Under the pieces are notes generated by a model. That model did not search any database. It saw only the letters and a list, made by a program, of their open reading frames with translations, and was not told the origin of the DNA. From Streptomyces sp. NRRL S-337 (GTDB lineage: Bacteria; Actinomycetota; Actinomycetes; Streptomycetales; Streptomycetaceae): DNA of 64,000 nucleotides. The stretch covers positions 1-64,000 of the forward strand of contig NZ_JOIX01000041.1 of NCBI RefSeq assembly GCF_000720175.1. Direction: 5' to 3'. Positions 8,402 to 17,484 of the stretch are shown here, piece by piece (within the stretch, counting starts at the first letter, position 1; every line of letters starts with the position of its first letter). A program made the position numbers and the translations under genes.

Positions 8402-9382
8402 TCAGGCCAGGGCGCGGCGCAGGACTGCGGCGAGTTCATCGATCTGCCGCCGGGACACCTCGGCGGACACCGCCGCTTGTGACCCGTGGAAGGTGCCGGC
8501 CCACTGGTGCAGGTCGACGGGAACGCCTGCCTGAAGCAGCCGCAGCGCGTAGTCGATGGCTTCGTCGCGGTTGGGGTCGAACTGCGCGGTGGCGATGTGG
8601 GCGGCCGGCAGGCCGCACAGGTCCGTGGCCCGTGCTGGGGCGGCGTATGGCGAGACGGGCGCCGCGTTCGTTTTCGGGCCCAGGTAGTGCCGCCATGATG
8701 CGGCGACCTTCTCGCGCGTCATGAACGGAGTTGCGGTGAAGTGTCGGGCAGACCACGACTGCTGACGGTCGTCGAGCGCGGGCTGGTTGAGCAGTTGGAA
8801 GCGAATCGGTGGGCCCTGCCGGTCGCGTGCCTGCAGTGCGGCGGCGGCAGCAAGTGTCGCGCCGGCGCCGTGGCCGCCGACGGCGATCCGCGCCGGGTCG
8901 ATGCCCAGTTCGGCGGCGTGGTCTGTTGCCCAGGTCAGCGCGGTAAAGGTATCGTCCAGGGCAGCCGGATAGGGGTGCTCGGGGGCCCGGCGGTAGCCCA
9001 CTGAGATCACCACGGCGCCGGAGCCGTGGGCGATCCGGACGGCCCATGGGTGCTCGGTGTCCAGATCGCCCATGACGAATCCGCCGCCGTGCAGCCAGAG
9101 GATCGCACCCCGGGCCCCGCGCGGGCGGTAGATCCGCACCGGCACCGGCGGATCGCCGTCCACCGTGTGTTCTTCGATCTCCAAGCCGGTGGTGTCGGGG
9201 GCGGGCGCGGTTGCGGCCAGTCGGGCGAGGCTGTTGCGCGCGGCGACGGGATCGCTCAGGTCCGCCCGGGGGAATGCCGGGACAGCGGCTTCCAATTCGG
9301 GATCCAGGCCGGATAACCGTGCACTGGCCACTGCATCGGGATCGTCGGGCAGTCGGGTTCGACGCTCGATCGGCTGGTTCAT
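8402..9382 (-). CDS. alpha/beta hydrolase of the HSL family, nucleophile Ser missing
   Basis: A 326-residue protein with the hallmark of the hormone-sensitive-lipase/esterase family: the oxyanion motif HGGG at residues 98-101, followed by GYRRAPEHPYPAALDD. The nucleophile elbow, normally G-D-S-A-G, reads G-H-G-A-G at residues 170-174, so Gly172 replaces the catalytic Ser. Candidate acid and base residues remain at Asp269 (QFDPNRDEA) and His299 (GTFHGS). The protein is therefore either catalytically dead or uses different chemistry, for example as a ligand-binding protein. The start at 9382 has AAGGAGGGG just upstream. It is divergent from a TetR gene with shared operators. Confidence 0.85.
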   Translation of the reverse strand: MNQPIERRTRLPDDPDAVASARLSGLDPELEAAVPAFPRADLSDPVAARNSLARLAATAPAPDTTGLEIEEHTVDGDPPVPVRIYRPRGARGAILWLHGGGFVMGDLDTEHPWAVRIAHGSGAVVISVGYRRAPEHPYPAALDDTFTALTWATDHAAELGIDPARIAVGGHGAGATLAAAAALQARDRQGPPIRFQLLNQPALDDRQQSWSARHFTATPFMTREKVAASWRHYLGPKTNAAPVSPYAAPARATDLCGLPAAHIATAQFDPNRDEAIDYALRLLQAGVPVDLHQWAGTFHGSQAAVSAEVSRRQIDELAAVLRRALA

Positions 9383-9418
9383 TGGGGCCCCTCCTTGAAG
9401 AAGCTGACACACAAGAAA

Positions 9419-9449
9419 GTGAACGACGTTCACGGTGAACGATGTTCAC
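9419..9449. promoter_or_regulatory. tandem TetR-type operators
   Basis: Two 15-bp palindromes, GTGAACGACGTTCAC (9419-9433) and GTGAACGATGTTCAC (9435-9449), lie one base apart between the divergent esterase-like and TetR genes. Their symmetry and their position 37 bp upstream of the esterase start fit binding sites of the adjacent repressor. Confidence 0.8.
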
Positions 9450-9526
9450 GCTAGGGATAGGGTGGACCTCTGTCAAGCGGAAGGCGACCACCGAGCACCG
9501 GTAATCGCCTACGAGAAGAAGGGATC

Positions 9527-10201
9527 GTGCGCATGCTGCGCCGGGCCAATGTGGTAGCTGGAGCCCTCGACCTCCTCGATGCCGAGGGGCTCGACGGCCT
9601 GACCATGCGTAAGCTCGGCGTCGCGCTCGACGTCCAAGCTGGTGCGCTCTACCGCCACTTCCCCAACAAGGAGGCACTTCTGGACGCGATGGCCGACCAA
9701 CTGCTGGAACGGGTCGACGCGCCGCTACCGCCCCACCTGCCATGGGTCGATCAGCTGGAGCTTCTGGGTGAGCGGCTGCACACAGCGCTGCTGAGCCGCC
9801 GCGACGGCGCTCGGGTGGTCTCCGGAACCTTCGCCCCCGGACCGCACACGATGGCCGTGAGCCGGCGTGCGGCGCAGGTCCTCGCCGAGGCCGGATTCCC
9901 GCCGGAGCGTGCCTGGGAGATCACCTTCGCGGTGTTCTACTTCATCCTCGGCCACACCATCGAGGAACAGGCCCAGTACCGCATGCCGGCCGGTGACAAC
10001 TGGACGGCACGCCTGGCGGCCGCCGGGCTGGACACCCACGACCCACTGGCAACGGGACTAAGGACACTGGCCGCCGCTGACCCCGGCGAGCGGTTCTCCT
10101 ACGGCCTGCGCGTCTTCCTCGCCGGGATTCAGCAGCACGCGCCCGAGGATGCAGCCGGAGCGAGCACTGCAGAGAACTCCCCTGAATTCCCGCTCAGTTG
10201 A
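9527..10201 (+). CDS. TetR/AcrR family regulator
   Basis: A 224-residue regulator. The N-terminal helix-turn-helix spans about residues 8-52 (ALDLLDAEGLDGLTMRKLG and ALYRHFPNKEALL). The C-terminal ligand-binding domain is of the TetR_C type, with an APGPHTMAVSRRAAQVL segment and a FILGHTIEEQAQ helix. GTG at 9527 is preceded by GAAGAAGGG; an ATG two codons later is an alternative. It probably represses itself and the divergent esterase-cupin pair through the palindromes at 9419-9449. Confidence 0.9.
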   Translation: MRMLRRANVVAGALDLLDAEGLDGLTMRKLGVALDVQAGALYRHFPNKEALLDAMADQLLERVDAPLPPHLPWVDQLELLGERLHTALLSRRDGARVVSGTFAPGPHTMAVSRRAAQVLAEAGFPPERAWEITFAVFYFILGHTIEEQAQYRMPAGDNWTARLAAAGLDTHDPLATGLRTLAAADPGERFSYGLRVFLAGIQQHAPEDAAGASTAENSPEFPLS

Positions 10202-10289
10202 CAGACGTTCTTTGAGGCGGCACTGCTCGCGTACCTCTTCCTTGGCCATACGCCCCTACACCCGCGGTCGACCCGGCGTGGCGGCACGG

Positions 10290-10684
10290 GCTGGACCTGC
10301 ATCCACCACGAGTGGCTGCCCAAGCAGCGGTTCGACGACGCAGACACCCCATTCGCCTTCGACAACGGATACGAGGAGGTCCTGGCGTTGGAGACGATGC
10401 GTGACCGTTTGGACCAGCGCATCACCAGAGCGGCCGCCCGTCCCGAATGGTCCCCGACCGTCCGCCGACTGGCCTGCCTGCGCGGAATCGACACACTCTC
10501 CGCGTTCGGCCTGGCCGTTGAGGTCGGTGACTGGCACCGGTTCACCGGCGCGACCATCTGCGCCTGCCTCGGGCTGGTGCCCAGCGAGCACTCCTCCGGC
10601 CCGAACCGGTTCCAGGGGCCGATCACCAAGACCGGCAACAGCCACGCGAGGCGCCTGCTGGTGGAAGCATCCTGGCAGCGGTAA
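10290..10684 (+). pseudogene. IS110-family transposase remnant
   Basis: The frame reads HHEWLPKQRFDDADTPFAFD, then LACLRGIDTLSAFGLAVEVG, then GLVPSEHSSGPNRFQGPITK and GNSHARRLLVEASW. This is the central/C-terminal Transposase_20 domain of IS110 elements. The RuvC-like N-terminal catalytic domain and the last part of the C-terminus are missing. Confidence 0.8.
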
Positions 10685-10944
10685 CGTTCAGTAGCGCGCG
10701 AGGGCAGCAGGGCAGTGGGGATCTCGCGGCCGACGTCGGCCGGGAAGCTGGCGGAGCCGATCCCCGCACCCCTGACGTGAGCCACCGTTCCTCGGCAGCG
10801 GACGATTACCCGATTGTGCGCACGAGCTTCGGTTGCGACCCGTCTCGCCCGAGTGGGCGCCCCAGCAGTACGCCAGTATCAGCGTCTACGCAAGCGGCCG
10901 GGCGCTCTCCTCCTGCTCCTCGGACGCTCGTGCGAATCCGTCTG

Positions 10945-11934
10945 TCAGCCTTCCCGGATGAAGCCCTCCCGCACCAGCCAGTCCTTCGCCACCTCGTGCG
11001 GGTCCTCCCCGTCCACGTCCACCCGCGCGTTCAGCCGCTGGGCCTCCGCCCCCGTAAGCCGCTTGGTGATCGGGGTGAGGAGGTCGGCGATGGCGGGGTA
11101 CTTCCTCATTGTGGCGCTGTTCATCTCGGGTGCCGCGTTGTAGTTGGGGAAGAAGTGCCGGTCGTCCTCCAGCACCTTCAGCTTGAGTGCGGGAATGCGG
11201 CCGTCGGTGGTGGCCGCCACACCGAGAGCGCAGGCCGCGCCCTCGGCGACCTGGGTGTAGACGACGCCGTCGTCCATCTTTTTGAAGTTCCCGCGCCGGA
11301 GGGCGAACCCGTACGTCTTCGCCACGCCCGGCAGGCCGTCCTCGCGCACCGAGAACTCGCTTCCGCCGCAGATCGTCGCCGCGCCCGGGTCTTTCTTCGT
11401 CAGACGTGCCACGTCGGAGAGTGTGCGCAGCCGGTACTTCTGCGCATTCGCCTGGTTCGCGACCAGCGCGTAGGTGTTGTTGAGCGGGGCGGCGGGCAGC
11501 CAGGTGATGCCGTTGCGGCGGTCCTCCTCGCGTACGGCCTCCCACTGCTCGTGCGGGTCGACGACCCGCTTGGTGTGACCGAGGTAGGTGATCCAGGCCG
11601 TGCCGGTGTACTCGTACATCCCGTCCGCCGCACCGGACTTGACCGCCTCGCGGGCACCGATCGAGCCCTGGATGTTCGTCCGGTCCAGGACTTCCGCGCC
11701 GGCCGCTTTGAAGACCAGTCCCATGATCTGGCCAAGGATGATCTGCTCGGTGAACTCCTTTGAGGTCACGGTCAGTTGGGCGCCCTTAAGCGGTCGGCCC
11801 TTCCCGATGGAGCCGGGCTGCACCGAGTCGGCCAGCGGGCTGCCGCTGGTCAGTCCGCAGCCGCTCAGCCCTGCGGCGGCGAGCAGCAGGGCGCCCGCGC
11901 CCGCAACGGCCGTCCGTACCTGGGCCAGGCGCAT
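10945..11934 (-). CDS. osmoprotectant (glycine betaine/choline) ABC transporter substrate-binding lipoprotein
   Basis: A 329-residue OpuAC/ProX-type binding protein. The signal peptide ends in a lipobox, LSGC at about residue 27, so it is predicted to be lipid-anchored outside the membrane. The mature part contains LTVTSKEFTEQIILGQIMGL, GMYEYTGTAWITYLG and GVAATTDGRIPALKLKVLED, characteristic of quaternary-amine binding proteins of the OpuC/OsmF group. The start at 11934 overlaps the permease stop as TGATG. This is the only complete gene of the operon; the ATPase and both permeases are broken, so transport by this locus is probably lost. Confidence 0.85.
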   Translation of the reverse strand: MRLAQVRTAVAGAGALLLAAAGLSGCGLTSGSPLADSVQPGSIGKGRPLKGAQLTVTSKEFTEQIILGQIMGLVFKAAGAEVLDRTNIQGSIGAREAVKSGAADGMYEYTGTAWITYLGHTKRVVDPHEQWEAVREEDRRNGITWLPAAPLNNTYALVANQANAQKYRLRTLSDVARLTKKDPGAATICGGSEFSVREDGLPGVAKTYGFALRRGNFKKMDDGVVYTQVAEGAACALGVAATTDGRIPALKLKVLEDDRHFFPNYNAAPEMNSATMRKYPAIADLLTPITKRLTGAEAQRLNARVDVDGEDPHEVAKDWLVREGFIREG

Positions 11935-12275
11935 CAGTCCACCTCCAGGCCGCGTGGGCGTTGCAGCAACTCGACGAGCGTCCCCAGCCAGTCCGTGATC
12001 AGCGCCATGGCTACCGTCAGTACGGAGCCGAGCACCAGCACCGGCATGCGCTGGACGGTGAAGCCGGAGGAACCCAGGTCCCGGAGTCCTCCTCCTACGC
12101 CGAAGGTGGCCGCCGTCGTGGTGCCGACGTTCAGCACGAGCGCGGTCCGTACGCCCGCCAGGATCAGCGGGACGGCCAGGGGCAGTTCGCCCCGGAACAG
12201 CATCAGCAGTGGTGACATCCCGATGCCGCGCGCCGCCTCCACGAGTGCCGGGCCGGTGGCCTGCCACGGTGTTGC
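11934..12275 (-). pseudogene. osmoprotectant ABC permease, C-terminal remnant
   Basis: The remaining part reads PALVEAARGIGMSPLLMLFR, then LAVPLILAGVRTALVLNVGT, ending in TLVELLQRPRGLEVD. This is the C-terminal half of an OpuCB-type binding-protein-dependent permease, including its EAA loop. The N-terminal half has been removed together with the end of the ATPase gene. A small frameshift lies at the joint around 12265-12290. Confidence 0.8.
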
Positions 12276-12753
12276 TCATCTCCTCGACCCGGTCCCGCGC
12301 CCTCGCGCGGGGCTGGCCGGCCATCTTCGGTACGAGCCCGATGTTCTCGGTGACGGTCATGTTCGGGAAGAGCCCCGTGGCCTGGATGGCGTAGCCGATG
12401 GTGCGGCGGAGCGCCACGGGTTTGATGCCGGTGACGTCCTCACCGCCGATGGTGGGCTGCCCCGAGGTCGGCTCGACCAGCCAGTTGATCATCTTCAGGG
12501 TGGTGCTCTTGCCGCAGCCCGAGGGCCCCACAGGGATCACGGTTTCGTCGGCCGCGTCGTCCCGGGTCACGCCCTCCACGGCCGGGGCTTGGCTGTCCGG
12601 ATAGTTTTTAGTGAGGTTGTCCAGCCGGATACGCGCGCTGGCGGCGGCCGGCCGGTCGGGCCCGGCCGATCGGGCGGATCGGGTGGATCCGCCGGGGCCC
12701 GCGGTGCCGGACGTTGGGGAGGTCGGTTCGACGATTTCGGCAGAGTCAGCCAC
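12276..12753 (-). pseudogene. osmoprotectant ABC transporter ATP-binding protein, truncated
   Basis: From the GTG at 12753 the protein shows Walker A (GPSGCGKSTTLKMIN) and the Q-loop region (IGYAIQATGLFPNMTVTENI), then PKMAGQPRARARDRVEEM. There it breaks before the signature motif and Walker B. Downstream frame is out-of-phase permease sequence. Its start overlaps the stop of the preceding permease fragment, as in intact OpuC operons. The deletion removed the ABC signature, so the product cannot hydrolyse ATP normally. Confidence 0.8.
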
Positions 12754-12935
12754 GGATCCCCCGTGAGATGGTGAGCCGTCCGATCAATACCTACCCGGCG
12801 TCGAACGGCTGGGCTGGGACGACGATTCCGAGTGTCCCCGACAGTACTTCGTTGAGCGTGTTCGCACTGCCCAGGCTGGAGATCCCGCGGAAGATCTGGT
12901 TGCCGAGCCCGGGCCCTGAGACAAAGGGCACTCGT
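12754..12935 (-). pseudogene. second osmoprotectant ABC permease, C-terminal remnant
   Basis: Minus-strand sequence reads PGLGNQIFRGISSLGSANTL, NEVLSGTLGIVVPA and FDAG, then after a lesion VLIGRLTISRGIRG and a stop overlapping the ATPase start. This is the end of an OpuCD-type permease. Its N-terminal part is replaced near 12935 by unrelated DUF6086-like sequence, marking another deletion joint. Confidence 0.65.
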
Positions 12936-13071
12936 CAGCCTGCATGGCTCCGATGCCGGACGGCATACGCAGTTCGGCTTGATAGACGCCCACCTGGCTC
13001 ATAAACAACCGGGAGACCCCGTTGGACGGGTTCCACAGGGTCTGGTCATCCAGGTCGTAGTACTGAATCAA
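12936..13071 (-). pseudogene. DUF6086-like protein, N-terminal fragment
   Basis: From a TTG at 13071, preceded by AGGAGGAGG, the minus strand reads IQYYDLDDQTLWNPSNGVSR and LFMSQVGVYQAELRMPSGIG, then AMQADEC. This pattern fits the N-terminal part of the Streptomyces DUF6086 family, of unknown function. It is cut after about 45 residues where it joins the permease remnant. Confidence 0.5.
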
Positions 13072-13299
13072 TGAGGCCTCCTCCTGCTGGTCATACCCCG
13101 GCCAGCGCCGTGAGCACATGACATTATGGTCAGTCAGCCCTGCACGGAAGCGGGCCAGAACAGTCAGGTTCTGGCTCAACTTCTACGGAGCGCGAACCCC
13201 GTGTGACGGTTGCTCTTGGTGATGGCTCTGAGGGGTCGCCCGAAAACAGCCGTCCGCGGCCAGGTCGTGGCTGGCAGTTCTGCGCGGTGAACGAGGTCA

Positions 13300-13640
13300 T
13301 GCTCCGCCTGGAGGAACTGCTGTTTCTGTCCGCCCCAGAGACCGCGGTGGCGTCGGGGGAAGACCACGACGAGGCGATCCGCATGAGGCGATCCGCATGG
13401 GGATCAGATGCCGGACCGCCGGCGCTCTGTGTCCTGGATGTGCTGCCTGGTCGAGCCGCGTGCACGGCTCCTATCTGCGGTTTCCCGCTGATCGGCCCAG
13501 TGCGGGGCGGCGCGTGGTGCTGTGCCTGCACATCCGGTGGTTCGCCTGCGCGGATCCCTCGTGCGAACGGCGAACCTTCGCCGAACAGGTCCCGGTGTCG
13601 GCGTATGAGCTGAAGTGCAGAGCCGCGTACAGATGAATGT
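13300..13640 (+). pseudogene. ISL3-family transposase N-terminal remnant
   Basis: The plus strand shows MLRLEELLFLSAPET and, after a frame change near 13400, CPGCAAWSSRVHGSYLRFPA, then RRVVLCLHIRWFACADPSCE and RRTFAEQVP. This is the N-terminal zinc-finger and DNA-binding region of ISL3 transposases. The DDE catalytic part is missing, and the end runs into the methyltransferase leader. Confidence 0.75.
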
Positions 13641-13698
13641 GCAGAGCTGTTACGGCCTGTCCCCGGCACGGGGCCGGAGAAGCTGCGAACGTGCGCGG

Positions 13699-14346
13699 AT
13701 GCTAGCTTCCTTCCCCGTGACGGAGTACCAGGACGAGTCCAGGGTGGCCTACGACGGGGTCGTTGAGCTGTATGCGTCGCTGTTCGCTGATCGGTTGGAG
13801 ACGCAGCCGTTCTCACGGAACATGATCGGCACCTTCGCCGAGCTGGTGCGCGGGACGGGGAACCCGCGGGCAGCGGACGTTGGGTGCGGTCCTGGACATC
13901 TCACGGCCATGCTGCACGACCTGGGGCTGGACGCCTTCGGGCTCGACCTCTCCCCCGGCATGGTCGACCACGCCCGGCGGGCCCATCCGGCGCTGCGGTT
14001 CGACGAGGCGCGGATGGAGGACCTGCCGGTCGAGGACGGCGCGCTCGGCGGCGTGCTGGCCCACTACTCGATGATCCATACCCCGCCTGAAGAATTGCCC
14101 GCGCTGCTCGCCGAGCAGGTGCGTGTCCTGGCACCGGGCGGCCTGCTGCTGGTCTCGTTCTTCGCGACCGACGGACCGGAGCCGGTCCGCTTCGACCACA
14201 AGGTGACTCCCGCCTATAGCTGGCCGGCGGACCGGTTCGCCGAGTTGCTGGCCGAGGCCGGGCTCGCCACATTCGCCCGGCTGCTCCACGACCCGGCCTC
14301 CGAGCGGGGTTTCCTCGACGCCCACTTGCTGGCCCGCCGCCACTAG
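13699..14346 (+). CDS. class I SAM-dependent methyltransferase
   Basis: A 215-residue methyltransferase with motif I ADVGCGPGHLTAML, the acidic residue in FGLDLSPGMVDHARR, EDLPVEDGALGGVLAHYSMI (motif II) and VLAPGGLLLVSFF (motif III). It is of the type-11/UbiE-like kind acting on small molecules. The open frame continues upstream into IS sequence, so ATG 13699 or GTG 13717 (VTEYQDES) are the likely starts; the latter matches how homologues usually begin. There are no functional neighbours. Confidence 0.85.
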   Translation: MLASFPVTEYQDESRVAYDGVVELYASLFADRLETQPFSRNMIGTFAELVRGTGNPRAADVGCGPGHLTAMLHDLGLDAFGLDLSPGMVDHARRAHPALRFDEARMEDLPVEDGALGGVLAHYSMIHTPPEELPALLAEQVRVLAPGGLLLVSFFATDGPEPVRFDHKVTPAYSWPADRFAELLAEAGLATFARLLHDPASERGFLDAHLLARRH

Positions 14347-14377
14347 AGAGTGCCCCGTGGTCTTTGGGCGGCAGCGC

Positions 14378-14880
14378 CTAAGCGACTTCGGTCTCTCGCT
14401 CGATGGCCTTGAGGCGGTTCTTCAGGCGGTAGCTGGGGCCGTTGATGGAGATCACGTCGCAGTGGCGCACGAGGCGGTCGAGGATGGCGGTGGCCAGGAC
14501 CTCGTCGCCGAACGCCTGTCCCCATTCGCTGAAGGCTCTTGTTCGAGGTCAGGATGATCGAGCCCTTCTCGTAACGCTTCCAGATCACCTGGAAGTCAGG
14601 TTCGCCTCGGTTCGTTCCAGCGGCCGACCGCCCGCGGATGCCTCGCCAGCAGCGTCCCGCCGTCCGTGCCAGGGCAGTGGAGTGCAGCATGGCCTGCGAC
14701 TTCGTGGCACGGATCTCGACCAGCTGGCGGGGACGAACCTTGCGGGCGGACACCGAGTAGAAGTTGCCGCCGAAGGCGACCAGGCCGTCCTTGCCGACCG
14801 GCCGCAAGTGCCGCTCGGCGGCAGTCGGGCACCGGAGTCGACCGCTGGGCTCGCTGGCGCACCACCCACCAGCCGACCAG
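14378..14880 (-). pseudogene. IS21-family remnants (IstA C-terminus joined to IstB C-terminus)
   Basis: On the minus strand, RHLRPVGKDGLVAFGGNFYS and VRPRQLVEIRATKS are the C-terminal domain of IstA transposase. They are fused to YEKGSIILTSNKS followed, after a one-base shift, by WGQAFGDEVLATAILDRLVR and GPSYRLKNRLKAIERE, the end of the IstB ATPase helper. The deletion between them removed the end of istA and most of istB. Confidence 0.75.
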
Positions 14881-15452
14881 ACGTCTTTCGCAGCCCCTGC
14901 CAGGACTGGCCAACGGCCAGCCCACAGGGCCCGAAGTGCACGCTCAACGGACGTCTCACCCCGAAAGCGAGCGTCTGCCCAGGCTGTGCCGCGTCGAGGA
15001 ATTGATTCGGCTCACATTCCGCACCCTCAAAGAGGGAGGGCCGTAGCGTTCGTACATCACTCTCCTAGCATCCCGTCGACTATGGCAGCTGACTGCTGAC
15101 ACCACCGCCGAGGCGACAGGCGGCCGGTTGCACGGGACGATCGCGTACGCCGTAGGCGATGTGGTGCGCCTTCCAATGAAGTGGTGACTGAGTGATAACG
15201 GACCCGGACCGTTGCCGCTCTCAGTCGACAAGATCAGCCTTGTCGTCCAGCGACACGACCGACATCAGATGGCGTGAAACCACATTCTCGATGTGCCGCT
15301 GGAGGGGGCCCTAATAGGGCGACACAGCCTGAGCTCAAGGGCAGTTCGCTCGGCGGCACCTTGGGTGAACCGGTGGCACGTTGCGCGTACGCGTGCCAAC
15401 CTTCTGTAATCAGCCAGCGCTCATGGCGCTGGCCGGAACAGGGGGATGAGCC
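14881..15452. other. intergenic, no recognisable gene
   Basis: Only weak open frames are seen. The 200 bases before 15453 presumably contain the promoter of the AAA ATPase gene; a short hairpin GGGCCC-TAATA-GGGC lies near 15307. Confidence 0.4.
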
Positions 15453-17447
15453 GTGGCGGAGCGTCCGTTGGGCATTCAGGGGATCGAGGCCCTCTACGAG
15501 GAGTGCCGCACCCGCGTACAGGACAACAGGACTACGCCGACGGGGCCCGGGCTCCCCGCGGTCGTCCTGGTCGGACCGCACGGCAGCGGCAAGACCAGCA
15601 CCCTGAAATGGCTCGGCTACCTCGGCTCGCGGCGTCCCCATGTGTACTTCGACTTCGGCTCCGCCGCGCGCCGCCCCCATGAGGTCGCCGGCCGCCTCGC
15701 CTACGGGCTGTCCCACCGTCTTCCTCGGCAGGCCCCGCTGCTCTTCCCGCGGCTGACGCTCGGCCTGTTCGTGGTGGCGCCCGAGCTGTTCCTCAACCCG
15801 ACGGACCCCGAGCGGGCCAGGAAGCAGCTGCGCCAGGCGCTGCGCGGGCCCCAGGAACCCCAGCCCGCGGCCGAGCGGGTCGTCGCGGTCGCCGGGCTGC
15901 TGCAGGACCTCAACCTCCTCCGGATCCCCGGCATCAGCCTGCTGGCCAGCCTCATCCGGCAGCCGCCCAGCATGCCGCTGCGGGTGACCCGGCACACCGG
16001 ATTCGCCTGGTACGCCGGTCCGCTGGCCGCGATGGACGCCCTGGTCGAACTCAACCAGCTCAGCAAGAGCGAGGATCCGGTGGACCGGGCCGAGGTGGAC
16101 CGGCGGCTGTGCCAGGCGTTCCTGGCCGATCTGCGCGGCGAGTACGCACGACGCCAACGCGACCGCAACTGCGTCGCGTTGCTGGACAACATCGATGCTC
16201 CCGGCGGGCGGGAGTTTCTCGACCTGCTGATGGAACTCCGGGACGCCGCCGGCGAGCCTGATCCGCTGCTCGCCGTGGCCGCGGCCTCGAACGTCGGCCG
16301 GGTGCCGGGAATGTTCGCGAACGGACCGGCGGGCGTTCAGCTCCGCTTCCCCGAACAGGCCGGCTACACCGACTGGTCACGGTCCGTCCCCGACCCGCCG
16401 CCGAACCGCTCCTGGCGCTGGTACTGCGTCCAGCTGCGCGGTCTCACGGCCGGGGAGACCGCCCAGCTCGGTACGAACATCACCGCGCGGCTGCCGGATG
16501 CACCACTGCTCGCCCACCGGTTGACCGACGGGCATCCCTGGAGCGTCCGGCAGCTGCTGACCGCCTCGGCCCGCATCGTGGGCCGCGAGCGGCCGGAGGC
16601 GCTGTTGCGCGCGGTGCTCTCCAGCACCACACCGGCCGCGGCGGACGCCGACGAGGGACCGTCGCTGGAGGCGGAGGCGCGGGAGTATCTGCTCCGCGAT
16701 CTGACCGACGACCAGCGTCGTGCGCTCGTCGAGTGCTGTGCCGCCCGCGAGTTCGACGCGGCGTGCGACGCGGGGCTCCTCGAGCGCTTCCAGCTGCACA
16801 CCCGCGATTCGCTGGCCCGGGTCGTCGCGACCCGATTATGGCTGACCGACCCCGTCTCCCAGGATGCCGAGACCCGTGGCGGCCGCGGCTCCGGATATCT
16901 GGAACGGGTCCACCCGAACCCGTTGCGGGGCAGCTCGGTGCTGCACCCGTGGCTCCGCCTGCTGCTGTTGCGGGAGCTCGCCGCCAGCCCGGACCGCTGG
17001 AACGCCGTCCACGGAAAGCTGCGGACCTGGCACATCGAGCACGGCCACCCGCTGGAAGTGCTGTACCACTCACTGGCGCTGCACCGGGTGGACGATGCCA
17101 TCGAGCACCTCGCCCAGCGCCTGGTCGAACTCTCCGACACCAATGTCTGGCTGTACGAGCTGTACACCATCACCGCCGCACCGCTGCGGGAACCGGTGCT
17201 GCCGGAGCAGTCCGCCACGCTGCGGGCGGAGGAACTGGCCGCGGAGCTCGCGCCGCGCGCGTTCGCGGCGCACACGCCCCTGACCCTGCTGGTGCTCTCG
17301 CTGTGGCTGGCGGCCGATCCACGCAATCGGCTGCCCGGCGCGAACCCCGAGCTCAACCGCACCATCAACGCGATGTTCCAGGACCTGGCCATGCGCTCCG
17401 TTCCCACCCGGATCGGGCTCATGCACGAGGCCGCGAAGTACGTGTGA
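15453..17447 (+). CDS. AAA/STAND-type ATPase of unknown function
   Basis: A 664-residue protein with an early Walker A, GPHGSGKTS at residues 41-49, and a Walker-B-like strand RNCVALLDNIDAPGGREF near residue 244. The rest is predicted helical, with many Leu/Arg/Glu repeats and no recognised catalytic effector. The first 200 residues place the P-loop as in AAA_16/STAND modules. It starts with GTG at 15453 and is followed 37 bases later by a membrane-anchored binding-protein-like gene, and then by a broken NUDIX gene. The pairing suggests an ATPase that reads a signal from that partner. No transmembrane segment is evident, so it is likely cytoplasmic. Confidence 0.7.
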   Translation: MAERPLGIQGIEALYEECRTRVQDNRTTPTGPGLPAVVLVGPHGSGKTSTLKWLGYLGSRRPHVYFDFGSAARRPHEVAGRLAYGLSHRLPRQAPLLFPRLTLGLFVVAPELFLNPTDPERARKQLRQALRGPQEPQPAAERVVAVAGLLQDLNLLRIPGISLLASLIRQPPSMPLRVTRHTGFAWYAGPLAAMDALVELNQLSKSEDPVDRAEVDRRLCQAFLADLRGEYARRQRDRNCVALLDNIDAPGGREFLDLLMELRDAAGEPDPLLAVAAASNVGRVPGMFANGPAGVQLRFPEQAGYTDWSRSVPDPPPNRSWRWYCVQLRGLTAGETAQLGTNITARLPDAPLLAHRLTDGHPWSVRQLLTASARIVGRERPEALLRAVLSSTTPAAADADEGPSLEAEAREYLLRDLTDDQRRALVECCAAREFDAACDAGLLERFQLHTRDSLARVVATRLWLTDPVSQDAETRGGRGSGYLERVHPNPLRGSSVLHPWLRLLLLRELAASPDRWNAVHGKLRTWHIEHGHPLEVLYHSLALHRVDDAIEHLAQRLVELSDTNVWLYELYTITAAPLREPVLPEQSATLRAEELAAELAPRAFAAHTPLTLLVLSLWLAADPRNRLPGANPELNRTINAMFQDLAMRSVPTRIGLMHEAAKYV

Positions 17448-17484
17448 GCGCACCGGAGCATTTCCTCCCCTAGGAGCTGGCACC

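Noticed and set aside
12784..13179. Single 131-codon gene on the minus strand
   Set aside because: Its two halves belong to different families in different frames (DUF6086-like start and ABC permease end), so it is a deletion joint and not one gene.
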